From positions 1 through 64,000 of the forward strand of contig JAIXTT010000014.1 in assembly GCA_027483795.1 (NCBI GenBank): a DNA stretch of 64,000 bases, read 5' to 3'. Shown here in pieces: positions 1 through 8,926 of this stretch (position 1 is the first letter of the stretch; every line of letters begins with the position of its first letter). Below the pieces are notes generated by a model, which had not been told where the DNA came from, ran no database searches, and saw only the letters and a list, made by a program, of their open reading frames with translations. The stretch is from Hyphomicrobiales bacterium. GTDB lineage: Bacteria; Pseudomonadota; Alphaproteobacteria; Rhizobiales; Beijerinckiaceae. Made by a program: the position numbers and the translations under genes.

Positions 1-29
1 TCACGGGCCCCGCCGCCCGCGGGTCCGTG

Positions 30-119
30 GGAAGGGTGGCCGAGCGGTTTAAGGCAGCGGTCTTGAAAACCGCCGTGGGCGCAAGTCCACCGTGGGTTCG
101 AATCCCACCCCTTCCGCCA
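30..119 (+). tRNA. tRNA-Ser (anticodon UGA)
   Basis: The 7-bp acceptor stem GGAAGGG (30-36) pairs with CCCTTCC (109-115). A discriminator G and a genome-encoded CCA (117-119) follow. The anticodon stem-loop GCGGT-CTTGAAA-ACCGC shows anticodon TGA. A long variable arm (GTGGGCGCAAGTCCAC) and a T-arm with GGTTCGAATCC are typical of class II serine tRNAs. The DNA immediately downstream becomes AT-rich, which makes this tRNA a plausible past integration site. Confidence 0.97.
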
Positions 120-337
120 TGACCTATTGATTTAATTGAAGTATTAGTGATTTCTGAAAATCTACTAACGATCTACTGCTGGAAATCAGGTCGTCGAAAC
201 GGTGTTATGCGGGTGTCAGGTGCGCTGAAACTCGGCGGGATGGACTTAACCGTGACCTGTAGGCGGACGTAACACCGTACTTGCCTGTCCGGTAATAGGG
301 CTGCATCATCAGACCCAATTTATGAGGACTTAAACCG

Positions 338-574
338 ATGACAATGAGAACGCACTTCAAAATAAGATGCGTATGTCGTCACGAGGGTTCAATTTTACTC
401 AAGGAAAATGATCAGCCTTATTCCCAACCTTGGGAGAGATATTCTCTTGTTAATTTAAACGGCGGTTCGTTTGGTTCAGATGGCGGCACTCACGAATGGG
501 ATGAGATATTTGCTGTAATGAAACCAGAATGCCCGAATTGCAAATACATACTTACGCCGGAGCATTTGATTTGA
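338..574 (+). CDS. Hypothetical protein, AT-rich islet
   Basis: A 78-residue ORF that I do not recognise. It has a CxC pair near the N-terminus (IRCVCRH) and a CPNCKY motif near the C-terminus, which could form a small zinc-binding site; that is inference only. An AGGA ribosome-binding site lies about 11 nt upstream of the ATG. The codon usage is clearly more AT-rich than the rest of the window. The stop codon overlaps the TTG start of the next gene, so the two are probably translated as a coupled pair. Confidence 0.55.
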   Translation: MTMRTHFKIRCVCRHEGSILLKENDQPYSQPWERYSLVNLNGGSFGSDGGTHEWDEIFAVMKPECPNCKYILTPEHLI

Positions 575-918
575 GAAAATTGGTCGCTTCTCTCATTTTT
601 GTTTTTGCTACGACAAGTGTTTATGCTCAATCTTTTTATAGTGGTTTTGGGTCTTATTCATGCAGCAAATATTTACAAGAAATGGCTCACACTGATGTTC
701 AGATTTCGGCATTTTCATGGGCGCAAGGATTTATTGCGGGTATAAACGTTGCTTCGATTAATGAGCGCAAAAAATATTACGATACTGACAGACTGACCGG
801 AATGGAAGTATTGAAGCGGGTCACTGCTTTCTGTGTGAAAAATCCTGATAAACCATTTATTGCGGCGGCAGATGCGTTGCTTTCGACGCTTCCAAAATCA
901 GATTGGCGGGGCAATTAA
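571..918 (+). CDS. Hypothetical secreted protein, AT-rich islet
   Basis: An open frame exists from 529, but the best start is TTG at 571. It has GGAG 8 nt upstream (559-562) and overlaps the TGA of the preceding gene as TTGA. From this start the 115-residue product begins with RKLVASLIFVFATTSVYAQ, a clean signal peptide with an AxA-type cleavage site. The mature part has a conserved-looking pattern: an early Cys after SYS, SWAQGFIAGIN, then a FC..NP segment. Small secreted proteins of unknown function in Hyphomicrobiales show this pattern. The two Cys residues could form a disulfide in the periplasm. The codon usage is AT-rich like its partner, suggesting acquisition next to tRNA-Ser. Confidence 0.6.
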   Translation: MRKLVASLIFVFATTSVYAQSFYSGFGSYSCSKYLQEMAHTDVQISAFSWAQGFIAGINVASINERKKYYDTDRLTGMEVLKRVTAFCVKNPDKPFIAAADALLSTLPKSDWRGN

Positions 919-1278
919 CAGATTCTCCAGTTGCTCTTGCCAGAATTGCATGGCCAAGACAGGGGTAGTACCAGTACCCGCCCGGCCAATGTCAAAGTAA
1001 GGGAAGCTTCGGCCCGATCCTACCAAGCTCGAATGCCGATAGCGCATACAGCGGCAAGGCCAGAACCCCGCGCGTGTTAAAGTCCAAGCCGCCAAGCCCG
1101 GCTGCATTCAAGGCAGACTGAATGCTTTAGCCGGCACTGGACAGGCCAACGGCAACGGCTTGCGGCAAGTGGCCTTGTTCAATTTTCCAAAGGATATGCA
1201 GCGCCCGCTCGATCATGGCGGGATGGCTGCTAGGCGGCGTCAAATCGACCGCGACGCCCCCGCCCGCCGCATCGCGCG
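919..1278. other. Gene-free stretch with possible decayed coding remnants
   Basis: No complete gene is convincing here. On the minus strand one frame (about 1250 down to 1127) reads VDLTPPSSHPAMIERALHI onward to a TAA. It continues past the stop in the same frame with AALNAAGLGG-like sequence ending near 970, and a neighbouring frame then picks up. This looks like a frameshifted, stop-interrupted coding relic between the tRNA-Ser islet and the UPF0178 gene. The parent gene is not recognised. Confidence 0.3.
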
Positions 1279-1770
1279 TCACCCTGCGACGAAACCCGCC
1301 CGTTTTGCGCGCACCAGCGCGAGGTCCAAGGCCGAGAGAAAGGCCGAGCGGTCGCGGGGGGTGAAGGGCTTGGGACCGCTCGTGGACATTCCGGCCGAGC
1401 GGAGATCCGTCATCAGGTCCCGCATGGCGAGCGCGGGGCCGATCGTGCGGTCGTCGAGGATGCGCCCGTCCGGCGCGATCACCTGCGCACCCGCCTTCAC
1501 GCAGCGCGACGCGAGCGGGATATCCGCCGTCACCACGACGCTGCCCGGCCGCGCGCGTTCGGCGATGCGGTCGTCGGCCACGTCGGGGCCCGAAGGCACG
1601 ACGACGCGCTCGATCAGCGGATCGCGCGGCACGAGGATCGGCGCATTGGCGAAGACGATGACGCGGACGCCGTGCCGGAACGCGACCTTGTAGGTCTCGT
1701 CCTTGACCGGGCAGGCATCCGCATCGACCAGAACCTCGAGCGTCCCGGGTTCGGGGACCGCTTCGCTCAA
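1279..1770 (-). CDS. UPF0178 (YaiI/YqxD, DUF188) family protein
   Basis: The core carries the family signature [10 protein letters not shown] near the N-terminus, then VFANAP and ADIPLASR, a PIN-like nuclease fold arrangement; the molecular role of the family is unsettled. The start is TTG at 1770. It overlaps the stop of the upstream helicase gene (GGTTGA) with AGGGG about 9 nt upstream, giving 163 residues, which fits the family length of about 150-160. The longer open frame to 2082 runs through the helicase gene and should not be used. The overlap implies translational coupling with the helicase. Confidence 0.85.
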   Translation of the reverse strand: MSEAVPEPGTLEVLVDADACPVKDETYKVAFRHGVRVIVFANAPILVPRDPLIERVVVPSGPDVADDRIAERARPGSVVVTADIPLASRCVKAGAQVIAPDGRILDDRTIGPALAMRDLMTDLRSAGMSTSGPKPFTPRDRSAFLSALDLALVRAKRAGFVAG

Positions 1771-3530
1771 CCGCGATCCCCTTCGCGACGCCGGGGCTTG
1801 CGGTTCGGTCCCTTGCGGTGCGGCTTCGCGGACGCTTTGCCGGGCGGCTTCCGCCGAGGCCCGTCTCCGTCCCGCTCGCGCGACGGCGGCGGAGAGCCCT
1901 CTCCGGTGTCGCGGCGGATGACGATGTTCTCGCCGTTTGGATCCGGTTTGGCCGTCGCATGAGCGAAACGATCCGCGACCGCGGCCGCGATCCCCACCAC
2001 GCTGTTGCGGTCGAAGATCTCGATCCGGCCGATGTCGTGGCGGGTGACGTGCCCGCGACGGCAGAGGAACGGAACCAGCCATTTGGGATCGGCATTGTGC
2101 CGCCGGCCGACATTCAGCGAGAAGCGGACCGCATCGCCCTCGTCCGTCCGCTCCCGGCCGGGCCGCGGGGCGCCGCGATCCTCATCCGCGCGGGCGGACC
2201 GTTCGCGCGGCGCGCGCTCGTTGAGCACCGTGAGGTCCTCCGGCGCGGGCAATCCCGCGCGATGGAGCCTCAGAAGCGCCAGCGCGAGATCCTCCGCGCT
2301 GCGTCCGGCGAGCAATGCGCGGGCATCGGCGCGTTCCTCGTCGGAGACGTCCGCCTCGGGTTCCGTCTCGCGGATCAGCCGTTCCAGATCGCCCTTCAGG
2401 ATCTCGGCCGCCGACGGCGGCGGGGTCCATTGCGGCTCGGCGCGCGCGGCGGCGAGCATCCGCTCGGCCTTCCGGCGGCGACTGAAGGAGGCGAGGACGA
2501 CGCAGACGCCCTTCCGCCCCGCCCGCCCGGTCCGGCCGCTGCGATGCAGGAACGCCTCTTCGTTCGTGGGCAGATCGGCATGGACCACGAGCCCCAGATC
2601 GGGGAGGTCGATGCCGCGGGCCGCCACGTCCGTCGCCACGCAGACACGGGCGCGGCCGTCGCGCAGCGACTGCAGCGCGCGGTTGCGCTCGGCCTGGCCG
2701 AGTTCTCCCGACAGCGCGACGACCGAAAATCCCTTTTCCAGCAGATGGCCATGGAGCCGCTTGACCCCCTCGCGCGTCGCGCAGAAGACCAACGCGGCGC
2801 CGCTGTCGTAATGGCGCAGAACGTTGACGATGGCCGCATCCGCTTCATGCGGCGCGATCGTCATGGCCCGAAACGCGATGTCGCCGTGCGGACGGTCGCG
2901 GGCAGCGAGCGCGATGCGCTCGGCATCGGTCTGATAGCTGCGGGCGAGCGACAGGATGTCCTTCGGCAGCGTCGCCGAGAACAGAAGCGTGCGCCGCTCC
3001 GCGGGCGTGGTGTCCAGAATGGCTTCGAGATCGTCGCGGAAGCCGAGATCGAGCATCTCGTCGGCCTCGTCGAGGACGACCGCTTCGAGCGCGGACAGGT
3101 CGAGATGGGAGCGTTCGATATGGTCGCGCAACCGGCCGGGGGTGCCGACGACGATATGCGCGCCCTGCGCCAGAATGCGCTGCTCGCGGCGCTGGTCCAT
3201 GCCGCCGACGCAGGAGATCACCCTCCCGCCGCTGGAAGCGTAGAGCCATTCGAGTTCGCGCTGGACCTGAAGCGCGAGTTCGCGCGTCGGTGCGACGACC
3301 AGCGCCCGCGGCAGGCCGGGTCTTTCGAGCCGGTCGTCCTCGCCGAGCAGCGTGGTCCCGAGCGCGAGGCCGTAGGCGACCGTCTTGCCCGAGCCCGTCT
3401 GGGCCGAAACGAGCAGGTCGCGGCCCGCGCGTTCGGGCAGCAGAACGGCCTCCTGAACGGGCGTGGGCTCGTCGTAACCCCGCTCCTGCAACGCGCGGGC
3501 GAGATGACCGGGAAGTTCGGGAAACGGCAT
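1767..3530 (-). CDS. DEAD-box ATP-dependent RNA helicase with DbpA-type RNA-binding domain
   Basis: The motifs occur in canonical order: Q-motif GYDEPTPVQ (about residues 18-26), Walker [29 protein letters not shown], and motif [13 protein letters not shown] DbpA-like RNA-binding domain follows near residues 465-540 ([10 protein letters not shown] through [12 protein letters not shown]). The last 45 residues are a basic, proline/arginine-rich tail. Such helicases remodel structured RNA, typically rRNA during ribosome assembly or at low temperature. The ATG at 3530 is chosen because the Q-motif follows directly and an AGGG site precedes it; the open frame extends upstream without recognisable sequence. 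The stop overlaps the start of the UPF0178 gene. Confidence 0.92.
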   Translation of the reverse strand: MPFPELPGHLARALQERGYDEPTPVQEAVLLPERAGRDLLVSAQTGSGKTVAYGLALGTTLLGEDDRLERPGLPRALVVAPTRELALQVQRELEWLYASSGGRVISCVGGMDQRREQRILAQGAHIVVGTPGRLRDHIERSHLDLSALEAVVLDEADEMLDLGFRDDLEAILDTTPAERRTLLFSATLPKDILSLARSYQTDAERIALAARDRPHGDIAFRAMTIAPHEADAAIVNVLRHYDSGAALVFCATREGVKRLHGHLLEKGFSVVALSGELGQAERNRALQSLRDGRARVCVATDVAARGIDLPDLGLVVHADLPTNEEAFLHRSGRTGRAGRKGVCVVLASFSRRRKAERMLAAARAEPQWTPPPSAAEILKGDLERLIRETEPEADVSDEERADARALLAGRSAEDLALALLRLHRAGLPAPEDLTVLNERAPRERSARADEDRGAPRPGRERTDEGDAVRFSLNVGRRHNADPKWLVPFLCRRGHVTRHDIGRIEIFDRNSVVGIAAAVADRFAHATAKPDPNGENIVIRRDTGEGSPPPSRERDGDGPRRKPPGKASAKPHRKGPNRKPRRREGDRG

Positions 3531-3716
3531 GAGAGACCCTTGTGCGGATCGGCCGCGAGGGGCGCCCGAACGAATATCCGAGCCCCGGTCTCGAAGTCCG
3601 GCGCGTCGGGGCCGGTGACGGCCGCAACGTCTCGATACCGGCACGCCGCCGAACCCGCAATCCGCCCGCCCGCTCCGGCGATCGGCGGAAAGCCCCGCCT
3701 TCCGCCGTTTCGCGCC

Positions 3717-4496
3717 TCACGGCATATAGGTGCCGCCGTTCACGTGGATGGCCTGCCCGGTCACGAAGGCCGCACTCGGTCCACAGAGATAGCGCACCAT
3801 GCCCGCGACCTCGTCCGGAGTGCCGCGACGGCCGAGCGGAATGTGCCGGGCGGCGTGATGCACCGCCTGCGCGGGGTTCGAGCCGCCGCGCACCGTATCG
3901 ATCATCCCCGGCACCACGCAGTTCGACGTGATCGCATGCTCGGCGAGATCATGCGCCAGCGCTTTCGTGAAACCGACGAGTCCCGCCTTCGCGGTCACCA
4001 CATGGACGCGCTCGGGCGCGCCGCTGTGGCCCGTCATTCCGCCGATATTGACGATGCGCCCGCCGCCCGAAGCCGCCCGCGCGATGATGTGCGGCATGGC
4101 GGCCCGTGCGGCGAGGAAGGCGCCGTCCAAGGTCGCGGCCATGATTTCGCGCCATGCGGCGTAGTCGATCGTCTCGACCCGCCCTTCCCTGCGCAGCGCG
4201 GCGTTGTTGACGAGGATGTCGAGCCCGCCCAACGTCTCCACCGCCTTGGCGACGGCGGCCTCGATTTCGGCCTGAACCCCCACGTCGCCCGTCACGACGA
4301 CGGCGCGCACGCCCTCGGCGCGCACGAGCCGCGCGGTCTCCTCGGCCTCGGCGACCGAGCTCTTGGTGTGGACCGCGACGTCCGCGCCGCCCTGCGCCAG
4401 CGCCAAGGCGATGTGGCGGCCGATATTGCGGGCCGCGCCCGTGACGAAGGCGATCCGGCCGGCCAGTTCCTTCGTCGGTCCGTTGCGATCAGTCAT
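3717..4496 (-). CDS. SDR-family oxidoreductase lacking the usual catalytic Tyr
   Basis: This 259-residue protein has the classical SDR nucleotide-binding motif TGAARNIGR near residue 19, NNAA in mid-protein, and a C-terminal GQAIHVNGGTY segment like FabG-type reductases. At the YxxxK site it reads VVTAK, so the catalytic Tyr appears replaced by Val while the Lys is kept. It could use another residue or have lost classical reductase activity. It is the last gene of the minus-strand run with two mmgE/prpD-type genes and a comA-like gene. Its start overlaps the upstream prpD stop by 8 nt, so it is co-translated with it. Confidence 0.85.
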   Translation of the reverse strand: MTDRNGPTKELAGRIAFVTGAARNIGRHIALALAQGGADVAVHTKSSVAEAEETARLVRAEGVRAVVVTGDVGVQAEIEAAVAKAVETLGGLDILVNNAALRREGRVETIDYAAWREIMAATLDGAFLAARAAMPHIIARAASGGGRIVNIGGMTGHSGAPERVHVVTAKAGLVGFTKALAHDLAEHAITSNCVVPGMIDTVRGGSNPAQAVHHAARHIPLGRRGTPDEVAGMVRYLCGPSAAFVTGQAIHVNGGTYMP

Positions 4497-5877
4497 GGGC
4501 CACCTCTTTCAGCACGTCGAAATTGCGCAGCGCCGGCATGTCGCCCAGCGCCGCCAGGATCCGCTCCGACGCGGGGTCGGCGATGCCGCCGAAACGCGTA
4601 TTGGCGCGGTATTTGGAGACCAGCTCATCCCGGCTCATCGGCTCGCGCACGCCGCCCCTGAGGCAGGACTGCCGGGCCTCCATGACGCGCCCGTCCGTCA
4701 GCGTGACGCGGACATGTCCGGTGTAATTGCTGGGATATTCGTTCTCCGGATCGACCACATAGGTGACCTTCGACGCCAAGGCCAGAATGCGCGGGTCGGC
4801 GATGCGGTCATGGGTGAACTGGGCGAGGCCCGCGTCTCCGTCGACCGCCGCCACCGCGATGCAGTAGGGCGAGGAGAATTTCGCGCCGTAGGGCGTGCGC
4901 GGGGCCTGCTTTTCGGCGAGCTTTTCCCAGAGGCGGTGCACGGTGCCCTCGCCGACTTCGCAGACCACGCTCGCGACCTGCTCCGGCACCAGCCCCTCGC
5001 GGCGCAGCTGCAGCATGCAGTCGATATAGGGCTGGGTCATCGTCCCGCAGGCATAGGGCTTGAAGGCCACGTCGCCCGCGGTCCAGCGCTCGCCGAGGCC
5101 GTCGACCAGGAGCGGGAAATCCGGCTCGATGCTGTGGGCGAAGCCGTTGAACAGTCCGTGCGTCCCCTCGAAGACCGAGACCGGACCGTCGAAGCCCGCC
5201 CGCGCCAGCATGGCGGCCCGGATGCCCGCCTGCGCCGCCCATCCGGCATGGAAGCGTTTCGTCGAGGAGCCGTCGGCCAGATATTCGATGATGCCCGACG
5301 CCGCGCTGCCCGCGATGCCGAAGGCGTGCATCGTCTGCATTTCGTTCAAGCGCATGGCGCGGGCCGCGGCTCCCGCCGCCGCCAAGGTCCCGAGGATGGA
5401 GGTGGGGTGGAAGCCCGCGGCATGGACGGCCTTCTTGGCGACGAGGCCCAGCCGGCAGACGATCTCGATGCCCGCCGCCATGGCGACCGCCGCCTCGCGC
5501 CCGTCGATGCCGTCGCGCTCCGCCAGAGCCATAACGGCGGGAACCATGACCGCGCCCGAATGCACCGGGCAGCCCTCGAAGGTGTTGTCGAAGTCCTCGC
5601 CATGGGCGGCCACGCCGTTGACGAAGGCCGCGCCGCCGGCATCGAGCCGACGCGAACGGCCGAGCACCGTGCACGGCCCGTCGGCGTCCCAGCTGTCGAC
5701 GCAGGCGCGTGCATAGTCCTCGTGGCGCGCGGAGAGGCTGAGCCCGACCGTGTCCACCACGGTGCCGGTGACCGCGTCGATCGTTCGGGCGGGCAGGTCC
5801 TCGTAGCGCAACGAGCAGATCCATTGCGCCAGCCGGGCGGAAACCGTGGCGCCCCCCACGGGCTTTGCTGAAGTCAT
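4489..5877 (-). CDS. MmgE/PrpD family protein, copy 1
   Basis: A 462-residue member of the MmgE/PrpD (2-methylcitrate dehydratase / iminodisuccinate epimerase / aconitate decarboxylase-like) superfamily. Signature stretches include GEDFDNTFEG, HPTSILGTLAAA, KRFHAGWAAQAG and FKPYACGTM. The family acts on di- and tricarboxylic acids (dehydration, epimerisation or decarboxylation); the substrate cannot be read from sequence. An AAGGA site sits 7 nt before the ATG. It is followed 18 nt upstream in the operon by a paralog and overlaps the downstream SDR gene. A third paralog lies at 12857-14206. Confidence 0.9.
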   Translation of the reverse strand: MTSAKPVGGATVSARLAQWICSLRYEDLPARTIDAVTGTVVDTVGLSLSARHEDYARACVDSWDADGPCTVLGRSRRLDAGGAAFVNGVAAHGEDFDNTFEGCPVHSGAVMVPAVMALAERDGIDGREAAVAMAAGIEIVCRLGLVAKKAVHAAGFHPTSILGTLAAAGAAARAMRLNEMQTMHAFGIAGSAASGIIEYLADGSSTKRFHAGWAAQAGIRAAMLARAGFDGPVSVFEGTHGLFNGFAHSIEPDFPLLVDGLGERWTAGDVAFKPYACGTMTQPYIDCMLQLRREGLVPEQVASVVCEVGEGTVHRLWEKLAEKQAPRTPYGAKFSSPYCIAVAAVDGDAGLAQFTHDRIADPRILALASKVTYVVDPENEYPSNYTGHVRVTLTDGRVMEARQSCLRGGVREPMSRDELVSKYRANTRFGGIADPASERILAALGDMPALRNFDVLKEVAHD

Positions 5878-5895
5878 GATGCGGTCCTTCTTGCG

Positions 5896-7299
5896 TCAGG
5901 CCGCCCGCAGCGCCGAAAGGGCGCCGAGATCGGGCAGGTTCGGGAGGTCGAGACAGAAATCGAGCAGTCTGCCGCCGTATTCGGGGGACAGGCCGCCATG
6001 GGCGACGTTTCCGTGGAACTTGGCGACGAGCTCTTCGCGCGTCAGCGGCGCATGGCGGCCGCCGCGCATATGCGGGCGGCGGATCTCATGCACGGTCCCG
6101 TCGGTCATCGTGGCGCGGATATGCCCCGTGTAATCGACCGGATAGGGGTTGGCGGGGTCGACCACGTAGCGGATACGCCCGGCGAGCGCGAGGATGCGCT
6201 CGTCGCGCGCCTTCCGGTCCGTGAACTGGGCGAGCCCGGCGTCGCCCTCCAGGAAGCCGACGGCCATGCCGAAAGGCATCGAGAACTTCGCGGCATAGCC
6301 CGACGACGGCCGGTGCTTCTCGGGCAGAGGCTCCCAGAGCCTGTCCACAGGCCCCTCGGCGGCTTCGCAGACGATCTCGACGATGTCGTCGGCCCGAACG
6401 CCGCGTCCGGCGAGTTCGATCATGCAGTCGATATAGGGGTGGATCATCGTCCCGCAGGCATAGGGCTTGAAGGCGATGGCTTCCATCAGGAAACGCTCGC
6501 CGAGCCCGTCCAGAAGCGCTTCGGTGCGCGCCGGCGCATCGCGGCCGAAGACCTTGAAGACGTTCCGCCGACCTTCGAAGATGGTGCGCGGACCGACGAA
6601 GCCCGCCTTCGCCAGCATGGCGGCGCGATAGCCGGAATGGGCCGCCCAACCGGGATGCAGGCGCTTGGTCCAGGCCCCCTCGGTCAGAAACTCGCCGAGC
6701 CCCGAAGCGAAGCTGCCCGCGATGCCGAGCGCACGCGCCATTTGCGTCGTGTCGAGGCCGAGCGCGATCCCGGCCCCGGCCGCGCCGCCGAGCGCGCCGA
6801 GCACGCCGACGGGGTGGAACCCGGCCTTGTGGATGGCGCCGGGCACCACCTGATTGACCCGGCAGACCGTCTCCATCCCGGCCACGATGCCCATCAGAGC
6901 GTCGCGTCCGCTGCGGCCGTGGCGCTCGCAGGCGGCGAGCACCGCGGGAATGACCATGGCCCCGACGCGGATCGGCGCGCCTTCCAGCGTATCGTCGAAG
7001 TCCTCGCCGTGAATGGCCGTCCCGTTGACCAGCGCCGCGCCCGCCGCGTCGATCGGGCGGGCATGGCCGATGGCGGTGCAGGCGCCCTCCCCGTCCCAGC
7101 CGTCCATCAGGGCGGCGATGTAGTCGGACCCGCGCGCCGCCGCGCACAGCCCTGCCGCGTCGATGAGGTCGTCGATGGCGACGCTGACGGTCTTTGCCGG
7201 CAGGTTCTCCGGCACGAGCGCCACGAGGCGTTCGGAGAACAATTCGGCGAGCGCCTGACCCGGCGCGATCTTCGCGGGCCGCAGATCCGTGGTGTTCAT
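5896..7299 (-). CDS. MmgE/PrpD family protein, copy 2
   Basis: A 467-residue paralog of the gene downstream. Shared signature blocks are GEDFDDTLEG, HPVGVLGALGG, KRLHPGWAAHSG and FKPYACGTM. The two copies are clearly related but divergent along their length, so they probably form a heteromer or act on related substrates rather than being a recent duplication. It lies between the comA-like gene (9 nt spacing) and prpD copy 1 in one minus-strand operon. The substrate is unknown. Confidence 0.9.
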   Translation of the reverse strand: MNTTDLRPAKIAPGQALAELFSERLVALVPENLPAKTVSVAIDDLIDAAGLCAAARGSDYIAALMDGWDGEGACTAIGHARPIDAAGAALVNGTAIHGEDFDDTLEGAPIRVGAMVIPAVLAACERHGRSGRDALMGIVAGMETVCRVNQVVPGAIHKAGFHPVGVLGALGGAAGAGIALGLDTTQMARALGIAGSFASGLGEFLTEGAWTKRLHPGWAAHSGYRAAMLAKAGFVGPRTIFEGRRNVFKVFGRDAPARTEALLDGLGERFLMEAIAFKPYACGTMIHPYIDCMIELAGRGVRADDIVEIVCEAAEGPVDRLWEPLPEKHRPSSGYAAKFSMPFGMAVGFLEGDAGLAQFTDRKARDERILALAGRIRYVVDPANPYPVDYTGHIRATMTDGTVHEIRRPHMRGGRHAPLTREELVAKFHGNVAHGGLSPEYGGRLLDFCLDLPNLPDLGALSALRAA

Positions 7300-7308
7300 G
7301 ATGACGCC

Positions 7309-8136
7309 TTACTCCCGCGATGCCGCTGCGGTCGGGCCGTCCCCGGCCAAGGTTTTTCCCGCCAGCGCGCTTTTTCTGATGCCCCGGCGGAGCAATTCCA
7401 GACCGACGGCCTGATCGTCCTCGATGTCGAGGCTCACGCCGTTGCCGAAGCTTCGAACGTAGAATTCCTGCGTGGACGTGTCCTTGGCCTGAAAGATGAG
7501 CGTCTCGACCCCATAGGTCGCCACGACCTCGCGCACGAGGTCGAGCCGGGGCTCGTCGACGCCCTCGGTGATGCCCTCGGCCTGCACCAGAACGCGCCAA
7601 GGCCCGGCCTGCCGCAGGGTCGCGATCTCCTTGATGATGCCGCCGTGCAGCGACGGGCGGGGATCGCTGCCCTTCCGTCCCGCTTCGGCCACGACGGCGA
7701 GTCCAGCCGCCGTCGCCGTTTCGATCAGGCGGAGCTTGTCGGCCGTCGGCATCAGCACCTGCGCGCTCGAAACCTCGACGCCGTCCGCGCCGAGGTCGCG
7801 CACGGTCTTGTAGAACCGCTCGGACACGCCCTGCAGATAGGCCGCTTCGCTGCAGTCGCCCGCCATGAAGACCTTGATCCCGGCCGCGTGCAGGGTCTCG
7901 ATCTTGCGCCGCAGCAGCGCCTCGTCGAGCACCCGCCACGCGCCGATCGCGAATTTGACCCAGTCCACGTGGTCGCCCGCCGTCTCGATGAGGTCGGCGA
8001 TGCGGTTCATGCCGTAGCCGCGATCGGCCACGATGGTGAGGCCGTCCTCACGGGGCTTGGAAGGCCGCGGCGCGACGCGTATGAACGCGAAAGCCTTGTC
8101 CTCCAGTCCCGTTCTCCCCGGCTCGGTCCCGCTCAT
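7309..8136 (-). CDS. ComA-like protein (phosphosulfolactate synthase family)
   Basis: A TIM-barrel-type protein with the ComA/PF02679-like pattern: ADRGYGMNRIADLIETAGD near the N-terminus, VDWVKFAIG, then GIKVFMAGD and VVAEAGRKG. Bona fide ComA condenses phosphoenolpyruvate with sulfite in coenzyme M synthesis. Bacterial homologs outside that pathway have no settled role, so a C-C or C-S bond reaction on a small carboxylate is the cautious reading. The ATG at 8136 is preferred because AGGAG lies 8 nt upstream; a GTG at 8154 is also open. It heads the operon with two prpD genes and the SDR, and is divergent from a TauE/SafE permease with only 26 nt between. Confidence 0.8.
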   Translation of the reverse strand: MSGTEPGRTGLEDKAFAFIRVAPRPSKPREDGLTIVADRGYGMNRIADLIETAGDHVDWVKFAIGAWRVLDEALLRRKIETLHAAGIKVFMAGDCSEAAYLQGVSERFYKTVRDLGADGVEVSSAQVLMPTADKLRLIETATAAGLAVVAEAGRKGSDPRPSLHGGIIKEIATLRQAGPWRVLVQAEGITEGVDEPRLDLVREVVATYGVETLIFQAKDTSTQEFYVRSFGNGVSLDIEDDQAVGLELLRRGIRKSALAGKTLAGDGPTAAASRE

Positions 8137-8162
8137 GCCGCTCTCCTGCCCCACGATGCCGT

Positions 8163-8912
8163 ATGATGCCTGAACTGACCGCCGCGACGGTGTCGTTGCT
8201 CGCCGCCTCCGCCTTCGCGGCCGGCGCTTTCGGTGCGATGTTCGGTCTCGGCGCCGGAATTCTTTTGTCGTTCGCCGTCACCGCGGCCTTCGGGGTCACG
8301 GCCGTGATCCCCGTCGTCACGACCGCGATGATGCTCGCCAATGCCGGGCGCATCTGGGTCTATCGCGGCGAAGTGAACCGGCGCTCTCTCGTCATCGCGC
8401 TCATCGGAGGCGCGCCCGCCGCCATGCTCGGCGCGCTCGTGCATGCGCGCCTCGAACCCGCCGCCGCGGCGGCGATCATCGGCGGCGTGCTGATCGCCTG
8501 CATTCCCGCCGGACGATACGCCCGTGCCCGGAACCTGTCGCTCGGCCCATGGGGACTGGCGACGGCGGCGATCGGTCTCGGCTTCATCGGCAGCCTCGGG
8601 ATCGGCGCCGGAATGCTGGCGGTCCCCGTGCTGCTCGCGGCGGGCATCACCGGGCCCGCGCTGATCGCCACGGACGCCGCGCTCGCCGTCGGCACCTCCT
8701 TGGTCCGCGTCGCCTCGTTCGGCGCATTGGGCCTGCTGCCGCCGGAACTGCTCGGCGCGTCCGTGCTGATCGGCCTCGCGACGATCCCCGGCGCATGGGT
8801 CGGAGCCCGCCTCGCCCGGCGTTTGGGCACGAAGAAGCAAGCCCTCGCGGTCGAGGCCTTCGCCGCTTTCGCCGGATCGGTCTTTCTCTGGCAGGCGTGG
8901 CATCTCGCCTGA
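8163..8912 (+). CDS. TSUP (TauE/SafE) family membrane permease
   Basis: A 249-residue hydrophobic protein with about eight membrane segments and the glycine-rich repeats of the sulfite exporter TauE/SafE (TSUP) family. An N-terminal FGLGAGILL segment is echoed in the second half by LGIGAGMLAVP. Family members export sulfite, sulfoacetate or related organosulfur anions, or move other small anions. It is transcribed divergently from the ComA-like gene, 26 nt apart, and converges on tctA. Its pairing with a sulfite-condensing enzyme family is suggestive of organosulfur chemistry but not proof. No strong ribosome-binding site is visible. Confidence 0.87.
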   Translation: MMPELTAATVSLLAASAFAAGAFGAMFGLGAGILLSFAVTAAFGVTAVIPVVTTAMMLANAGRIWVYRGEVNRRSLVIALIGGAPAAMLGALVHARLEPAAAAAIIGGVLIACIPAGRYARARNLSLGPWGLATAAIGLGFIGSLGIGAGMLAVPVLLAAGITGPALIATDAALAVGTSLVRVASFGALGLLPPELLGASVLIGLATIPGAWVGARLARRLGTKKQALAVEAFAAFAGSVFLWQAWHLA

Positions 8913-8926
8913 CGGGCCGCGCATGG

